The notes under the pieces are model-generated. The model had not been told where the DNA came from and ran no database searches. It worked only from the letters and a program-made list of their open reading frames with translations. A program made the translations under genes and the position numbers. A stretch of 64,000 bases of DNA from Boswellia sacra (lineage: Eukaryota; Streptophyta; Magnoliopsida; Sapindales; Burseraceae), in the NCBI GenBank assembly GCA_013180625.2, contig SNVD02012937.1, positions 1 to 64,000 on the forward strand, in the 5' to 3' direction. Of this stretch, positions 34,754-45,862 are shown piece after piece; position 1 is the first letter of the stretch, and the number at the start of each line of letters is the position of its first letter.

Positions 34754-34867
34754 TCACCATTGAAATATTATCTTCGATTCCCCAAGTGTGAACCAATAAT
34801 CTTGTCTGCAATCCATGATTCTTCCCCACATATCAGGATAGATGGCCACATGTAAGCTCACGAAGTA
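34754..34867 (-). CDS. Possible orphan terminal exon (37 codons plus stop)
   Basis: On the minus strand a TTTTCAG acceptor at 34868 is followed by 37 open codons with protein-like composition: Tyr-Phe-Val-Ser-Leu-His-Val-Ala-Ile-Tyr-Pro-Asp-Met-Trp-Gly-Arg, then Asp-Tyr-Trp-Phe-Thr-Leu-Gly-Glu-Ser, then TGA. It is too short to be conclusive, and I do not recognise the family. It sits between the HABP4-like pseudogene copy 2 and R1c on the same strand, so it may be the last exon of a lost gene of the cluster. Confidence 0.35.
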   Translation of the reverse strand, partial: YFVSLHVAIYPDMWGRIMDCRQDYWFTLGESKIIFQW

Positions 34868-35274
34868 CTGAAAAGAACATTTACATACTACCTTTCACGT
34901 TGCTATCTACCATTCTTAATAACAAAATGACAATATAAAGAGTATTTAACTTTGGAATTAATGTTAGCAATTAATCCACGGTTATCAATTTGGTTAATAG
35001 ATAGCATCCCATATAGTATTTAAAGTAATTCTTCTTAATTATTTAACTCATTTAACATGGAAATTATATATATATATATAACAAATTGACTCCATTTATT
35101 GTTCCATTATTATTCAAAAATTAAACAAAAAGAACCATGATTATGCAGTATGTGATAATATTAGATTGTAATCTATTAAACAAAAATCTACAAATTAAGT
35201 GGGTAATAGTCCACTTTTTCTATGGAATCCTTGTTTGAGGCTTATCTACGGTATTATATTTCTTTTCAACCCTC
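34868..35274. other. AT-rich intergenic DNA
   Basis: No gene seen. A short (TA) run at 35068-35079 is the only structure. Confidence 0.5.
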
Positions 35275-35580
35275 AAAGAGCTTGTTATCGTACTCTTTAA
35301 GAGTGAACATCCTTTCAACAACTTTTTCAACTTAATTTCTTTTGAGACTTCAGGTTAAGATTGATTTTGCATGGCATCAAAGTCGACCGATTCCAGTATT
35401 GGTCTTCAAATATAAGTCTCTCTTCCCTCATAATTCCAGGCATCAATAGAGCATCCCTCCTGTTTGTAGTGCTGTTTGTCGTCGCATCTGATACTTCCCC
35501 CTTCCTGAAGGTCTTTGGAGGCATTCAGGCTGCGTAGTGCACAGTTGCTCTGGATACTTCTGTGGCAACCAAACTCCTTG
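35275..35580 (-). pseudogene. HABP4/RGG-type mRNA-binding protein-like pseudogene, copy 2
   Basis: The upstream part (35530-35580) encodes Val-Ala-Thr-Glu-Val-Ser, as in copies 1 and 3. From ATG 35524 the frame reads Met-Pro-Pro-Lys-Thr-Phe and stays open to 35327. One frame away, 35275-35335 reads Val-Glu-Lys-Val-Val-Glu-Arg...Lys-Glu-Tyr-Asp-Asn-Lys-Leu, the start of the HABP4_PAI-RBP1-type domain seen in copy 3. Frame changes make it a relic. Confidence 0.6.
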
Positions 35581-36435
35581 AGAAATACAACATTAATTGT
35601 GTAAGTTTTTCACGTACAGATATTGTAGGGGTAGAGCCGGGATATATATAACTTTAATTTTTTTATTTAATCCAAAACAAATATACAATACATATATATA
35701 TAATAAAAATTATTAAAAGAATAAAATATATAATTAGTCCCTGATTATATTGAAATGCTGAAAAAAAGATAATAATATCCTTAGAGTACACTTATTTAAT
35801 CACATTCACATTGCAATGATTAACATATTTTCCTCTAATTATAATAACAAAACTTTAAATAATAATAAATAACAATCAATCAAATTAATAGCCATAGTTG
35901 TTCTAATTATTAAAACGAATAAATTTTTATTGCAATATTAATTTCTTATTAAATATCAATATATTATAATAATTTACTATAATGTTCCTCTTAAAGTCAG
36001 ACTAGTAATCATATATTAACACATACTTTAAGTAATTGAAAATAATTATTGATGAAATATGAAATAATTTAATATTTCTATTTAAGTAGACAATCTACTT
36101 CTTAAAAAAAAAAAAGCAAGCTCCCAAATTATAATTTCACTTAAAAACAAAGATAAATTAAAAAGCATAATTTATTTATTTTAAATAATAGTATTTAAAG
36201 ACTAGTTGATGTAGTTTAGAGGAAAAAAGAAACAATTGAGAATTTTAGTTTGTCAGTGTTTAGAATGGTTTTTTTAAAGGTTGATAGAGCTAAATTTATA
36301 GGAGTAATCCAAGTGACTTGAGATAATGTGAGGTGAGAGAGAAGAAATCAAATATTTTAATACAAAAAGGTGAGGAGAGAGAATATAAAAGTTGTTGTAA
36401 AGTTAAAGTGGGGACCAGGTAATTCAAAATACTTA
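35581..36435. other. AT-rich intergenic DNA before the Mutator-like element
   Basis: No gene. GGGGTAGAGCCGGGATAT at 35629-35646 resembles a decayed transposon end but has no partner. The rest is A/T-rich. Confidence 0.45.
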
Positions 36436-36894
36436 GAAAAAATTGAAAAAATAGATAAAATTAGGGGCTTTTACTGAAATATAGACACATCTTAAAAACT
36501 TTTGATGCCATAGATACTTTGAACGTGAAATGACTAAAATGCCTTGCATTCATTTATTGTTGAAAAGAAAGAAGAAAGAAACATCTGTCATTCCTTCCTC
36601 CACTGTCCGAAACACCTTTCAACACCTTTGTTTCATCTCATTATTTAATCTTAGAGTTGAAGCTGAGCAATAAGGTAAGACAACTCTCTGTAATCTCTCT
36701 CTAAATGGCATAAGAACGTTGAAGTAGGTTGTAATATTTTCATTATTTCTTGTTTTCGTAGCTTTCAACCACATTATCTAGCTTAAAATAGGGATATGTA
36801 TATGAACTAAACTTAGACATAGTGCGGTTTTTGCCAATATTTGCTAAAAATTGTAAATCGTAGAGAAAATCTAGAATCGCAGGCGAGAGAGAAG

Positions 36895-37145
36895 AAGATC
36901 GACGTAGTCGAGAGAGATCGCTCGACAAATATGTTATGTGTCAGATACATAAGACCAACGCTCGACATGTCGAGGGGTAATGTCGAGTGTCGAGGGATTT
37001 TGTCGAGGCTATGGTCAAGTGTCGAGTTAGTGCGTTGAGTGGAGTGTCGAATGTGTCGATTGTCAGATGTGTATTTTGTCGAGTATCGAGTGTCGTGTGT
37101 AGTGTGTCAAGCGTCGAGTTAGATTCCATCGAGATATGTCGAGCG
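36895..37145. repeat. TGTCGAG-rich simple array inside the Mutator-like element
   Basis: About a dozen variants of TGTCGAG, CGCTCGACA and GTCGAGTGTCGAG in 250 bases, strikingly CpG-rich in an AT-rich context. Several are complementary, so hairpins are possible. The open frames on both strands here are products of the repeat. Confidence 0.8.
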
Positions 37146-37349
37146 TTTGGGCAGAATTGTCATTCTTGTGACCTATTTAAGCAATTTCTTAATGATTTTT
37201 TGGTCACAGACCTTATATGATATGTCTCTATCATGCAAAATATGGAAACTTTACACATACTTATTTTATACAATGGTTTTTGAATTATGCGAGAGAATGG
37301 TGGTTATTTGTACACCGGTGGGAGGGCAAAGCCATTGATAATTTGTAGG

Positions 37350-38060
37350 TATACTACTTATAATGAGTTGGTTGACTGTATTAGTACTGAAATGGGTTGA
37401 GATCTTCGTAAGTATAACATAAGTTTAGAGGTTCAATTTACTTTTAAGGGTATTCCATCATTGCTGACTCCTATTGAGACTGACAAAGATGTTTGGTTTT
37501 TTATATAACATTGTTTAGAATACCAACAATCATATACACCACTAATTGTCAAAGTTAAAGATAGGGACAAGCAAAGACACAGGTCAGGATCCGATGCAAT
37601 ACAAAGGCGGCAAAGTTCTTCTCATCCCTTTATGTTTCGCTTAGCAAGTGGAAGCAACCAATTAAGTGAGTCCACTCCTGTTTGTGCACAACCACAATTG
37701 AATGATGACATTGGCATTGACTTAGAGCAATATGTAGGGCATGTAGGGCATGAGTCAGTTGGGTTGTTATGTGAAAATGAAGAACGGGTGCCCCCATTGA
37801 TGCCATTGAGATTAGTACGTCATCTCGATAGCATTAGAGAGTTCAAGAGTTTAGGCAATATTGATGTTAATAATGCTAGTGATGACATTAATGATGATGA
37901 TGGTGGTAATGAAGATTATAATGATGCTAGTGATGATGTTAGTGAGCATGGTGACGATAAGAATGATGATTATACTATTCATATTGAAGATTTGGGTAAA
38001 GGTTTGAATGTTTTTATTGTTGATGAGCGAATTGATGAACACTTAAATATGTATACTTAA
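37350..38060 (+). pseudogene. MULE transposase, N-terminal part only
   Basis: One frame runs from about 37350 to 38060 with just two internal stops (a TGA after Glu-Met-Gly and a TAA after Val-Trp-Phe-Phe-Ile). It opens with Asn-Glu-Leu-Val-Asp-Cys-Ile and Val-Gln-Phe-Thr-Phe-Lys-Gly-Ile-Pro...Asp-Val-Trp-Phe-Phe-Ile, the N-terminal domain of plant MULE transposases. It then has the usual acidic, Asp/Asn-rich spacer. The MuDR-type DNA-binding region, the MULE catalytic domain and the zinc knuckle are missing. Confidence 0.75.
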
Positions 38061-38894
38061 TAAGAGCTTAATTTATCATATTGCATTAATAGTGTCATTA
38101 AATTCCTCAACTTAAGCATATTTGTAGTCTTTACATCTTTTGAATTAAATTTCTCTTAATTTCGGTTTTGATGTAGGTTTGGTAAAATGGGCATAACATT
38201 TTATTTATAGATTAGAATGGTGCAAATCTTAATGTTTTGGAAAGCTGATTAAATTATCTACAAGATTGTATTTCATTAGTATCATCAAATTCGGGCTCTT
38301 AATGGACAAAAAATGGGCTTGAAATGAACCCATCTACAGTTTCGACACAGCCTGACTATGCCTCAATATTTTGACCATATCTCTCAAAATAGGTATCTAA
38401 ATCGTATGAATCAACATGTTCTAAAAAGATGAGAGAAATATCTACAACTGTCATGAAGACATATGATCAAAATTCTCAATAATTCAATGTCAAAATTGGT
38501 AGTCAAATTGGTTTACCTAATTACCCCAATTGTCAACAAAATATTTGACAAATGTTCTTTTATAATTTGACAAGTTTGCCTTGAATGTAGCTATAAATAG
38601 AGGTACCTTGTGACTCATTGGGGGCATCTTACCCTTGACATGTGCTTAATAATCATAATCTTGTGTTGTTTATTTTATATAATTTCTATTTATTTTCTTA
38701 ATCAATCTTGACACTACTCGTAAAATGGAGGTCTTGATTCATTGTAGACAATCCTTGGCACATCAAATGCTTGGATCCTTTCTAAATGTCGTATGGTTCT
38801 TCCTTGCCGACATAAGTCTAATTAGGAATCTTAATTTGTTGTAGACATATGGTGATTGATACATTGGATGCTTGAACCCATTCACAAGAAGTGG
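38061..38894. other. Non-coding part of the Mutator-like element
   Basis: No open frame or recognised domain between the transposase stub and the right inverted repeat. It probably derives from the deleted element or a captured non-coding fragment. Confidence 0.5.
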
Positions 38895-39347
38895 TATAAT
38901 GAAAACATTACAACCTACTTCAACATTCTTGCTCCATTTAGAAAGAGATTACGGAGAGTTTGTCTTATCTTGTTGCTCAGCTTCAACTTAAAGATTAAAC
39001 AATAAGATAAAATGAAACAAAGGTGTTGAAAAGTGTTTCGGACAGTGGAGGAAAGAGTGACGATGCTTCTTTCTTCTTGCTTTTCAACAATGAATTATTA
39101 AGGGCATTTTAGTTATTTTTCGAAGAAAGTGTCTATGGCATGAAAAATTTTTCAGGATGGGTCTAAGTTTCACTAAAGGCCCCTAATTTTATCTATTTTT
39201 TCAATTTTTTCAAAATTAAAATATAAAAACATAATCTTGATAACAAAACCAATTTCGCTTATCACTCAATAATAAAAAGAACCGTAAACAACATATAATA
39301 TCATAAAAGGTAACTATTAAACAAAAATCTTCAATAATCCACTTCTA

Positions 39348-39422
39348 TCAACCTTTTTTGTGGATTTTAGCTTCATAATTACGTCGATCACTGTAATCTT
39401 TGTTAGTCTTCTCTGTCATATT
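39348..39422 (-). pseudogene. HABP4-like pseudogene copy 3, 3' end (left of copia-C)
   Basis: Read on the minus strand across the ATATT target duplication, the frame of the 45863-46146 piece continues here for about 24 codons rich in Lys, Glu and Asn and ends in TGA at 39348-39350. The split exon shows that copia-C landed inside the coding sequence. Confidence 0.65.
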
Positions 39423-39998
39423 TGTTAAAGAAAAATATTATCAATTCATCAAATAACACATGCTCAACCAATATTATAAACAAATATATTTAAAAAAATA
39501 ACAAAATAAATAACAAACGTGACAACTATAAAAGTAAGTAAGAAAAATCTGGCCTGTGCTATGAGAGGCACGCGTGAAGCGTTGTCCTAAAGCTAAAGAG
39601 TCCTCCCCTTCGTGCGGGTAAAAGATAGTCCTCAAGAGCTCCAAGATACAACCCAATAGCTCTCAGCCACTCTCCTCGATGAGCACGATCACCGGAAGAA
39701 TATGAACCAGTCTTACAAGTCGTAGTTGCAAAATTGTAGAATTTTGGAATTGAAAATGGGGAAGTGATGGCTTTGATGATTAGTCTCTAAAAATTGAACC
39801 TAAAGACCTCCTTATATACTAGTGTCCTAGACATTGTAACCTATATGATTAATAGTGTAACTCCTATAACATAATGTGCATATAAATTATGTAACCTACA
39901 AATAAAATCAAATTTTATAACTCATGCAATGAATTTTGTAACTCATGCACAATTAGGTTTTATAACTCATAAAATTGAAAACCTTTTTTATTCCAACA
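39423..39998 (-). repeat. 3' LTR of copia-C
   Basis: Equal in length to the right LTR and preceded, on the minus strand, by a polypurine tract (40000-40014). Differences from the right LTR are concentrated around 39570-39605. Confidence 0.95.
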
Positions 39999-40014
39999 AT
40001 CCCCCACAAAAAGG
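39999..40014 (-). other. Polypurine tract of copia-C
   Basis: The minus strand reads TTTTTGTGGGGGAT directly before the 3' LTR, as expected for the plus-strand primer. Confidence 0.8.
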
Positions 40015-40570
40015 TTTGAAATTTAAAAATTAATTTTGCAACCTTATATTATGCAATCAATGTAGGTGCCTTTCGAGCTTGAACCTACACTTAGTGTTGA
40101 TAGCATCTTTTTGAGGTACCTGAGTGAACTATGTCTTGAACTCGGTTCCTTGACCAAACTTCAAGCTATCACACGCATAATACCGACAAAGACTTGGTTT
40201 TTTGCGGGTTAGCGCTATTAAAGGCCATACGCTCAATCTTGATTCTCATGAGAGTTTTTAGAAGACAGCTCAATCTTCACGGTCGCGGCCTCACGACGAC
40301 TCTCACTTATGTAAGTCCTCCAAAGGTATATGTGACCTATACCTTGCAAGAAAATACTTGCCTTGGACTTATTCAAGGTAAATATACATTTCCTTAACAT
40401 CACATATAAAGCACTTTTGCCTTAGGGATGAACTAGAGTATATCTTCTCAAAGATATCTCCATAATAGTAGTGCTTAATAAGTCACGCAATATGGATTGT
40501 TTCTACCCATTGAACCTCCTTCATGGGATCTCCAATAACAGAGGTTGGGTTACCTCCCTAGGTGACTCTC
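40015..40570 (-). other. 3' untranslated region of copia-C
   Basis: No open frame with a domain between the end of RNase H and the polypurine tract. The 67-codon frame on the plus strand has no support. Confidence 0.55.
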
Positions 40571-41944
40571 TTATGAGCTTAGGCCCATCCCCCTCGACAA
40601 TTCTTTAGTAGCTTTCAAGGAAAGCCCTTTAGTTAACTGATCAGCAATATTTAACTCAGACTTAATAAACTCTAAAGTTACAACGGCATTGCCTAAAAGA
40701 CTTCTCACAGACTTGTATCTCACTCTTATATGTCTACTCATCTTTTTGTTGGTGTGAGTTTGCTTCACCAAATCTATAAATGTTTTACAATCGCAATGTA
40801 TAGGAATAGATGATATATTCCTAACCACCAAAGGCATTTCCATGAAAAGACTCTTGATCCATTTAGCTTCTTTACAAGTAGTGTCTAAAGCTATGAGTTC
40901 AGACTCCATAGTACTTCTAGAAATCAATGTTTGTTTCTTCGAACTCCAAGATATAGCTGTTCCTCCTAAAAGAAATATATAACCACTTGTGGATTTAACA
41001 TCTATATTGTCTGTAATCCAATTAGTATCACTATATCCTTCGATAACATTTGGAAATCCTTTATAGCATAAAGAGTAATCAGTTGTTCCTTTAAGATATT
41101 TACACACTCTTTCTAAAGCAAGCCAATGCTCTTCACTAGGATTATGAGTATATCTACTAAGTCTACCCACTGCAGATGATATATCAGGCCTAGTTTTATT
41201 TGCTATATATAACAAAGATCCTATAATTTGAGAATACTTTAATTGAGACACTGGTTCCCCTTGATTCTTCTTTAACTCAATCTTAGAATCATAAGGAGTA
41301 GATACCGACTTAGAATCAAAGTATCCAAACTTTTTTAACATTTTCTCAATATAATTTTTTTGATCTAAAGTAATATCCTTAGAAGTCTTCTTTATTCTCA
41401 TGCCTAGAATCATATTTGCTTCACCCAAATCTTTCATATCAAAGTTTCTAGACAAATAGGATTTTACATCATTTATTATCTCCAAGTTCGATCCAAAAAT
41501 CAAAATATCATCTACATATAAACTCAAAATAACATTTGCTCCATTAATCTCTTTATAATATACGCACTTATCATGTTCATTAATCATAAATCCATAACTT
41601 AAAACTACTTCATCAAACTTCTCATGCCATTGTTTTGGAGCTTGCTTTAGACCATAAAGAGACTTAACTAACCTACAAACTTTGTGTTCTTGTCCTTTCA
41701 CTATAAAACCTTCAGGTTGTTTCATATAAATTTCTTCATCTAAATTTCCATTTAGAAAAGCAGTCTTTACATCCATTTGATGAATAACTAAATTATGTAT
41801 AGAAGCTAAAGCTATCAAAATCCTAATTGTTGTGATACTAGAAACTGGTGAGTAAGTATCAAAATAGTCTATTCCTTCTCTTTGTGTAAATCCTTTTGCT
41901 ACTAACCTTGCCTTATACTTATCTATAGAACCATCCGATTTCAA
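40571..41944 (-). pseudogene. Copia-C reverse transcriptase and RNase H (457 codons open)
   Basis: Residues 1-240 carry the copia RT: Tyr-Lys-Ala-Arg-Leu-Val-Ala-Lys-Gly-Phe, Gln-Met-Asp-Val-Lys-Thr-Ala-Phe-Leu-Asn-Gly, Ser-Leu-Tyr-Gly-Leu-Lys-Gln-Ala-Pro and the catalytic Tyr-Val-Asp-Asp. RNase H follows with Thr-Arg-Pro-Asp-Ile, Ser-Lys-Lys-Gln and Ser-Thr-Met-Glu-Ser-Glu, plus Asp-Gln-Leu-Thr-Lys near the end. The domain itself is intact. It is in a different frame from the protease-integrase piece because of a frameshift near 41945-41955, so it would not be made as part of one polyprotein. Confidence 0.93.
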
Positions 41945-42062
41945 CTTAATTCTTTCTAAAGACCCATTTACAATCTATTGCTTTGTTCCCAGGTGGAAGA
42001 TCCATTAAAACCCAAGTGTTATTTTGAATTATAGATTCAAATTCATTATTTATAGCTTCCTT

Positions 42063-44138
42063 CTAAAAAGGTGCATCAATGGAAGTTACAGCTTCTTTAT
42101 AAGAACTAGGATCTCCTTCCACCAAGTAAGTATAAAATTCTTCTCCAAAATTCTTTTCTTTCCTAGGTTCAACTTGTGATTCATCAACTGATAAATTAGT
42201 AAGTGTTTTTTCATTATCAATCGAAGTAGATGAACCACAAATGGTTTTTTGAACTCTAGTTCTAAAAGAAAAAATATCTTCAAAATAATTAGCTTCTCTA
42301 GCTTCTATGATTGTGTTATTAGATATTCCACTAACTTTAGAATTTATAACTAAAAATCTATTTGCACTACTATTTTGGGCGTATCTAATAAAAACTGCAT
42401 CTATTGTTTTCGGTCCTATTTTCTTTCTCTTAGGCTCAGGTATACCAACCTTAGCTAAGCACCCCCACACTTTAAGGATTTTAAGATTAGGAACTCTTCT
42501 TTTCCAAATTTCATAGGGAGTTTTCTCTAAGTCCTTAATCGTTATTCTATTCAATATAAAACATGCGGATAATATTGCTTCCCCCCACAAATTATATGGT
42601 AAACCAGAACTTAACAACATAGAATTTACCATATCCATCAAAGTTCTATTTTTCCTTTCAGCAACCCCATTAGATTGTGGTGAGTAAGGTGAAGTTAACT
42701 CATGAATAATACCATTCTCTTCACAAAAAATACTTAAAGCACTTAAAGTATACTCACCACCTCTATCAGATCTAAGCTTCTTAATTCTTTTATCTAATTG
42801 ATTTTCTACCTCATTTTTGTATACTTTGAATTTATCAAATACCTCATCCTTAGTCTTAATCAAGTATACATAACAATACTTAGAACAATCATCAATAAAT
42901 GTTACAAAGTATCTATTTCCTCCTCTAGTTGGTGATTGATTAGAATCACAAACATCACTATGTATAAGTTCTAAAACTTGGGTTGTCCTCTCAATCGACT
43001 TATAAGGCTTCCTAGGTTGTTTAGCTTGAACACAAATCTCACACTTATGTTTAAAATCAATTATAGCTTTAGGCACTAAGTCAAGATCCATCATTCTTTT
43101 GATTTTCTTTAATGATACATGTCCAAGTCTCCCATGCCAAATATTAGAAGTTTCAATATTAAAAACTTTGGAAACTTTATTAGATCTTGAAAAATTATTC
43201 AACTTAAATAAACCATCACAAACATAACCTTTACCCACAAATACATTATTTTTAGAGATTACAACTCTATTGGATTCTAAAACAATTTTGTATCCTTGTT
43301 GAACTAAAGAAGACCCACTAACAAGATTTTTTCTCACTTCAGGAACATAACGCACTTCCTTCAGAATTAAAATCTTTCCAGATGTCATCTTCAATTCAAT
43401 ATCTCCAATCCCAAGTACTTGTGCGGTAGTATTATTGCCTAGGGTCACACTTCCTCCACTTGAGTTCTGATAATTTTTAAAATAACTTCTATCAAAACAA
43501 ACATGAATATTCGTGCCTGAATCTAACCACCATTCATTATTTTCATAAGTAAAATTAACGCTCAAAGAATTAGAATTATTATACCTAATGAGAGGTTCAT
43601 TTGGTTCACTTGGACTTCCTTCTTCCAAGACATGTACTTGATCCTTTTGATCTTTATGATGTTGCTTGGGCTTATGTTTGTGGGCTTCTATCTTTTTGTA
43701 AAAACAATCCTTCGCCACATGATTAGACCTTCCACAAACATAGCAAATCCTATCCCCTTTGCCTTTAGAATTCTTAGACCTATTATGTTGATTATTCTTA
43801 TTCTTAAAGCTCATTCTCCTAGGTTGAAAACCATTTCTCTTATTGTTCTTGAAATTCCTTGTGTTTTCAACTAAGTTTACTTTAGTACTTTCAATTTGAT
43901 TAAAAGTACCAACTCTATTATTTTCTTCAATTGTAAGTGAGTTAATCACTTGTGTCATGGAAAGAGTTCCTTGTCTATGTTTTAAAGATTTGGAAAAATC
44001 AGACCAACTAGGAGGTAACTTCTCTATTAAACATGACACCTTAAAATCTTCACTAAGAGTCGTACCATTTTTCTCAACTCTTCTCAAAAGTTCTTGGAAC
44101 TCATGAATTTGATCTCTAATAGGCTTAGAATCTACCAT
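42063..44138 (-). pseudogene. Copia-C gag C-terminus, protease and integrase (691 codons open)
   Basis: The order is: late gag with Leu-Pro-Pro-Ser-Trp, zinc knuckle C-x2-C-x4-H-x4-C (about residues 131-144), protease Trp-Trp-Leu-Asp-Ser-Gly-Thr, GAG-pre-integrase with His-Gly-Arg-Leu-Gly-His and Cys-x2-Cys, and the integrase core with His-Ser-Asp, Arg-Ser-Asp-Arg-Gly-Gly-Glu and Pro-Gln-Ser-Asn-Gly...Glu. All three catalytic acids are visible. The frame ends at TAG (42063-42065), where family members have Trp, and the same frame continues into the start of RT until the frameshift near 41950. Confidence 0.93.
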
Positions 44139-44188
44139 TTTATAAAGATTAAAATTTGAAACAGCAAATCTATCTAGACTAGTGTCTT

Positions 44189-44539
44189 CTATTCCATAAA
44201 CGGCTCAACAGTGTTCCACAATTCTAAGGCATTTTTTGTAGTTTCATAAACATCATAGAGATGATCTAATAAAGCACTTAATATTCTATTGTGACAATGA
44301 TAATCTATCTCCTCTTTTGACAATTGAGTTGTGGAAGTGGAAGTGAAACTAGAGGCTTCTTGAGTTGTAGATGTATTGCTAGGTTGACTAGATGGTTCAC
44401 TAGGTTGACTAGTTAGTTCAATAGCTGAAATTAAACCTAGAACAGTGAGCCAATATTTCAATTGTCTTTGCCATCTCCTAAAATTTTGTCCATTAAATTT
44501 TTCAGGTTTTATACTATTTGTTTCCTCAATCTTATTCAT
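44189..44539 (-). pseudogene. Copia-C gag N-terminal part
   Basis: ATG 44539 is the likely start: the sequence after it has Lys-Phe-Asn-Gly-Gln-Asn-Phe-Arg-Arg-Trp, the copia gag opening, and the open codons before it look like leader. It runs to a stop at 44189 where a one-base shift separates it from the 44138 piece. A low-complexity Ser/Thr/Pro/Gln stretch lies near residues 50-80. Confidence 0.85.
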
Positions 44540-45085
44540 TGTCTTTGCACTAAAATATCTAAAAGCAAAGGAAATAACTAATATAGATCTGCGCACAATA
44601 TATAAAATAAATATCACAAAATATTCAATATGCAATTAATAAAAATTTCAAACTAATTAAACAATTAGTAGATACTTATAAAAAATATGTAACCGATAAT
44701 TAAATTAAATAACTATTTTAAATTTGAAAGCAAAATAAAACCGTTTAGAGTTTTTTTTAACTAATAAATTAATAAAAGTTATAACAACTTTAGTATCATA
44801 AATATTTTAGAGTTGTAATAGAAACTTAAATATTTAAGACAAAAGTAATGTAACTTTCAATTTTATAGATAAAATTTAATGCATTAAAAATTGTAACAGA
44901 AACTTAAATATAAAAATAATGTAACCTTTAGTTTTATAAATAAAATTTAATGTATTCAAAATTTCAAATTTTGTCTAAATAATTTATTATTCTATTGCAA
45001 ACATAACTTCAAGTCTTAAATGAATTTAAAACAAACTTTAAGAAATAATTATGATATGTAGAAAAGCACTTTGTAAGTCAGCTTG

Positions 45086-45135
<50 letters not shown>

Positions 45136-45286
45136 AAATCAAACCAAGCAATGATTTATTAATTAATTAACTATTATATTATAATAAATACACACACAAT
45201 TATATAATTAGAATAAACAAATTAAAATTTATAAAATATATATACGAATATCAAAATGAACGAGTAAGTAATCTTTGGCTTTAGAT
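44540..45286 (-). other. Copia-C leader with an (AT)n microsatellite
   Basis: AT-rich, no gene. An uninterrupted AT run occupies about 45089-45133. Immediately inside the 5' LTR the minus strand reads ATCTAAAGCCAAAGATTAC, which is not the usual TGGTATCAGAGC primer binding site. Confidence 0.7.
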
Positions 45287-45862
45287 TGTTAAAGAAAAAT
45301 ATTATCAATTCATCAAATAACACATGCTCAACCAATATTATAAACAAATATATTTAAAAAAATAACAAAATAAATAACAAACGTGACAACTATAAAAGTA
45401 AGTTAGAAAAATCTGGCCTGTGCTATGAGAGGCACGCGTGAAGCGTTGTTGTAAAGTCAAAGAGTCATCCCCTTCGTGCGGGTAAAAGATGGTCCTCAAG
45501 GGCTCCAAGATACAACCCAATAGCTCTCAGCCACTCTCCTCGATGAGCACGATCACCAGAAGAATATGAACCAGTCTTACAAGTCGTAGTTGCAAAATTG
45601 TAGAATTTTGGAATTGAAAATGAGGAAGTGATGGCTTTGATGATTAGTCTCTAAAAATTGAACCTAAAGACCTCCTTATATACTAGTGTCCTAGACATTG
45701 TAACCTATATGATTAATAGTGTAACTCCTATAACATAATGTGCATATAAATTATGTAACCTACAAATAAAATCAAATTTTATAACTCATGCAATGAATTT
45801 TGTAACTCATGCACAATTAGGTTTTATAACTCATAAAATTGAAAACCTTTTTTATTCCAACA
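45287..45862 (-). repeat. 5' LTR of copia-C
   Basis: A 576-bp direct copy of the left LTR with a minus-strand TATATAAGG at 45674-45682 as the probable TATA box. It ends at the ATATT target duplication. Confidence 0.95.
45674..45682 (-). promoter_or_regulatory. TATA box of the copia-C 5' LTR
   Basis: Minus-strand TATATAAGG, conserved in both LTRs, placed in the middle of the LTR as in other copia promoters. The start site is not known. Confidence 0.5.

Larger units (their letters stand above)
36436..39211 (+). mobile_element. Mutator-like element (2776 bp) with ~310-bp terminal inverted repeats
   Basis: 36436-36747 and 38895-39211 are inverted copies that share GAAAAAATAGATAAAATTAG, CCTCCACTGTCCGAAACAC and GTTGAAGTAGGTTGTAAT. 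Long inverted repeats plus a transposase stub of MULE type identify the superfamily. The expected 9-bp duplication is not clear at the ends I can see (AAATACTTA against AAAATTAAA), so the element is old or the exact ends are slightly off. Confidence 0.85.
39423..45862 (-). mobile_element. Copia-C: full-length Ty1/copia retrotransposon (6440 bp)
   Basis: Two LTRs of exactly 576 bp (39423-39998 and 45287-45862), both TGTTAAAG...CCAACA, with ATATT on each side (39418-39422 and 45863-45867). By eye they differ at about ten positions. The internal region holds gag, protease, integrase, RT and RNase H in copia order. Two frameshifts and one nonsense codon separate the frames, so it is a recently inserted but now defective copy. 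Confidence 0.96.

Noticed and set aside
36841..37220. Open frames on both strands in the TGTCGAG region
   Set aside because: A short repeat without stop codons opens frames on both strands; no domain is present.
37851..38042. Ile/Asn-rich minus-strand frame
   Set aside because: Antisense of the Asp/Asn-rich spacer of the transposase stub.
40194..40397. 67-codon plus-strand frame in copia-C
   Set aside because: Antisense to the 3' untranslated region of the element, no domain.
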